Shown here in pieces: positions 63,620 through 64,000 of a stretch of 64,000 nt of DNA. Origin of the DNA: Deltaproteobacteria bacterium RIFCSPHIGHO2_02_FULL_40_28 (GTDB taxonomy: Bacteria > UBA10199 > 2-12-FULL-40-28). Within the stretch, counting starts at the first letter, position 1. The number at the start of each line of letters is the position of its first letter. The notes under the pieces were generated by a model. It was not told the DNA's origin. It was given only the letters and a program-made list of their open reading frames with translations, and did not search any database. Both the position numbers and the translations under genes were made by a program. Where the stretch lies: assembly GCA_001798135.1 (NCBI GenBank), contig MGRJ01000030.1, positions 18,864-82,863 on the forward strand, read 5' to 3'.

Positions 63620-63940
63620 CTAAAGCATTTTAATTTCTACATCCACACCCGCTGAAAGATCTAACTTCATCAGAGCATCAATGGTTTGTTGAGTAGGTTC
63701 TAAAATATCAAGTAACCTTTTATGCGTTCTAATTTCAAATTGCTCTCTCGACTTTTTATCAACATGCGGCGAACGCAGAACGGTGTAACGTTCGATTCGG
63801 GTTGGCAAAGGAATAGGACCCGATAAACGAGCACCCGTTCTTTTTGCAGTTTCCACAATCTCATTGGTTGATTGATCTAAAAGTTTATGATCAAAACCTT
63901 TGAGTCTAATTCTGACCTTTTGTCCCTTGTATTCTGCCAT
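63620..63940 (-). CDS. rpsJ: Ribosomal protein S10
   Basis: S10 (NusE), 106 residues: [38 protein letters not shown] and [20 protein letters not shown]. Also takes part in transcription antitermination with NusB. First gene of the S10 block; preceded by tuf with a 7-bp gap. Confidence 0.98.
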   Translation of the reverse strand: MAEYKGQKVRIRLKGFDHKLLDQSTNEIVETAKRTGARLSGPIPLPTRIERYTVLRSPHVDKKSREQFEIRTHKRLLDILEPTQQTIDALMKLDLSAGVDVEIKML

Positions 63941-63947
63941 AAATTAC

Positions 63948-64000
63948 CTATTCAATAATCTCCGTTACAACCCCAGCACCAACAGTTTTGCCACCTTCTC
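63948..64000 (-). CDS. tuf: Elongation factor Tu, C-terminal end (rest outside window)
   Basis: Only the last 17 codons are visible: EGGKTVGAGVVTEIIE plus stop, the standard EF-Tu C terminus. Its position just ahead of rpsJ is the usual str/S10 junction. Confidence 0.95.
   Translation of the reverse strand, partial: EGGKTVGAGVVTEIIE

Overview
The window is a chromosomal segment of a Gram-negative bacterium with fairly low GC (about 40% judged by eye). It runs from the start of recA (left edge, 3' part cut off) to the last codons of tuf (right edge). Gene order points to a deltaproteobacterium in the old broad sense, probably an uncultured lineage: ilvH-psd-pssA-leuA-leuB-asd in one run, gatB followed by mtnA, cinA near recA, and a lipoprotein with Cys-rich repeats. 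That placement is inference; no rRNA gene is present to settle it. I found no rRNA, tRNA or CRISPR array.

Left part (1-32.4 kb), mostly housekeeping. After recA come a large lipoprotein, a small secreted protein and a thioredoxin-like protein. A long minus-strand run follows: cysK, thrC, NIL-domain protein, cysM, Mec protease, CysO sulfur carrier, Usp-like protein, sat, cinA. It looks like cysteine synthesis with a protein-bound thiocarboxylate. Divergent from it are gatB, mtnA and ilvE. Then come pgpA, a 620-residue acidic protein of unknown function, an aldo/keto reductase, the ilvH-psd-pssA-leuA-leuB-asd run, and the classical rpsB-tsf-pyrH-frr-uppS-cdsA-dxr-rseP-tsaB run.

Middle part (32.5-47.3 kb), accessory. 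It holds two DUF4143-type ATPases, a Fic protein, a HigBA pair, two nucleotidyltransferase modules (one with a 47-residue basic ORF), a HigA-like antitoxin beside a broken HigB, a RelE-type pair, a divergent FGE-fold protein, a beta-barrel-like protein, a small orphan gene, a XerC/D recombinase, trmB and a GIY-YIG gene inside a terminal-inverted-repeat element. A repeat with the core GTGCCTGGCAC occurs seven times in the same orientation, mostly between these modules or at their 3' ends. Several modules have palindromes just upstream that look like autoregulatory operators.

Right part (47.3-64 kb): a lone response regulator, an AI-2E family transporter, then the complete S10-spc-alpha ribosomal block on the minus strand (rpsJ to rplQ, with secY, adk, map, infA, rpmJ and rpoA). 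A 127-bp palindromic element sits between rpsC and rplP. Tuf precedes rpsJ.

Several families of short palindromic repeats are scattered through operons; in two genes (xerC/D-like and fic) repeat sequence has become part of the coding region.
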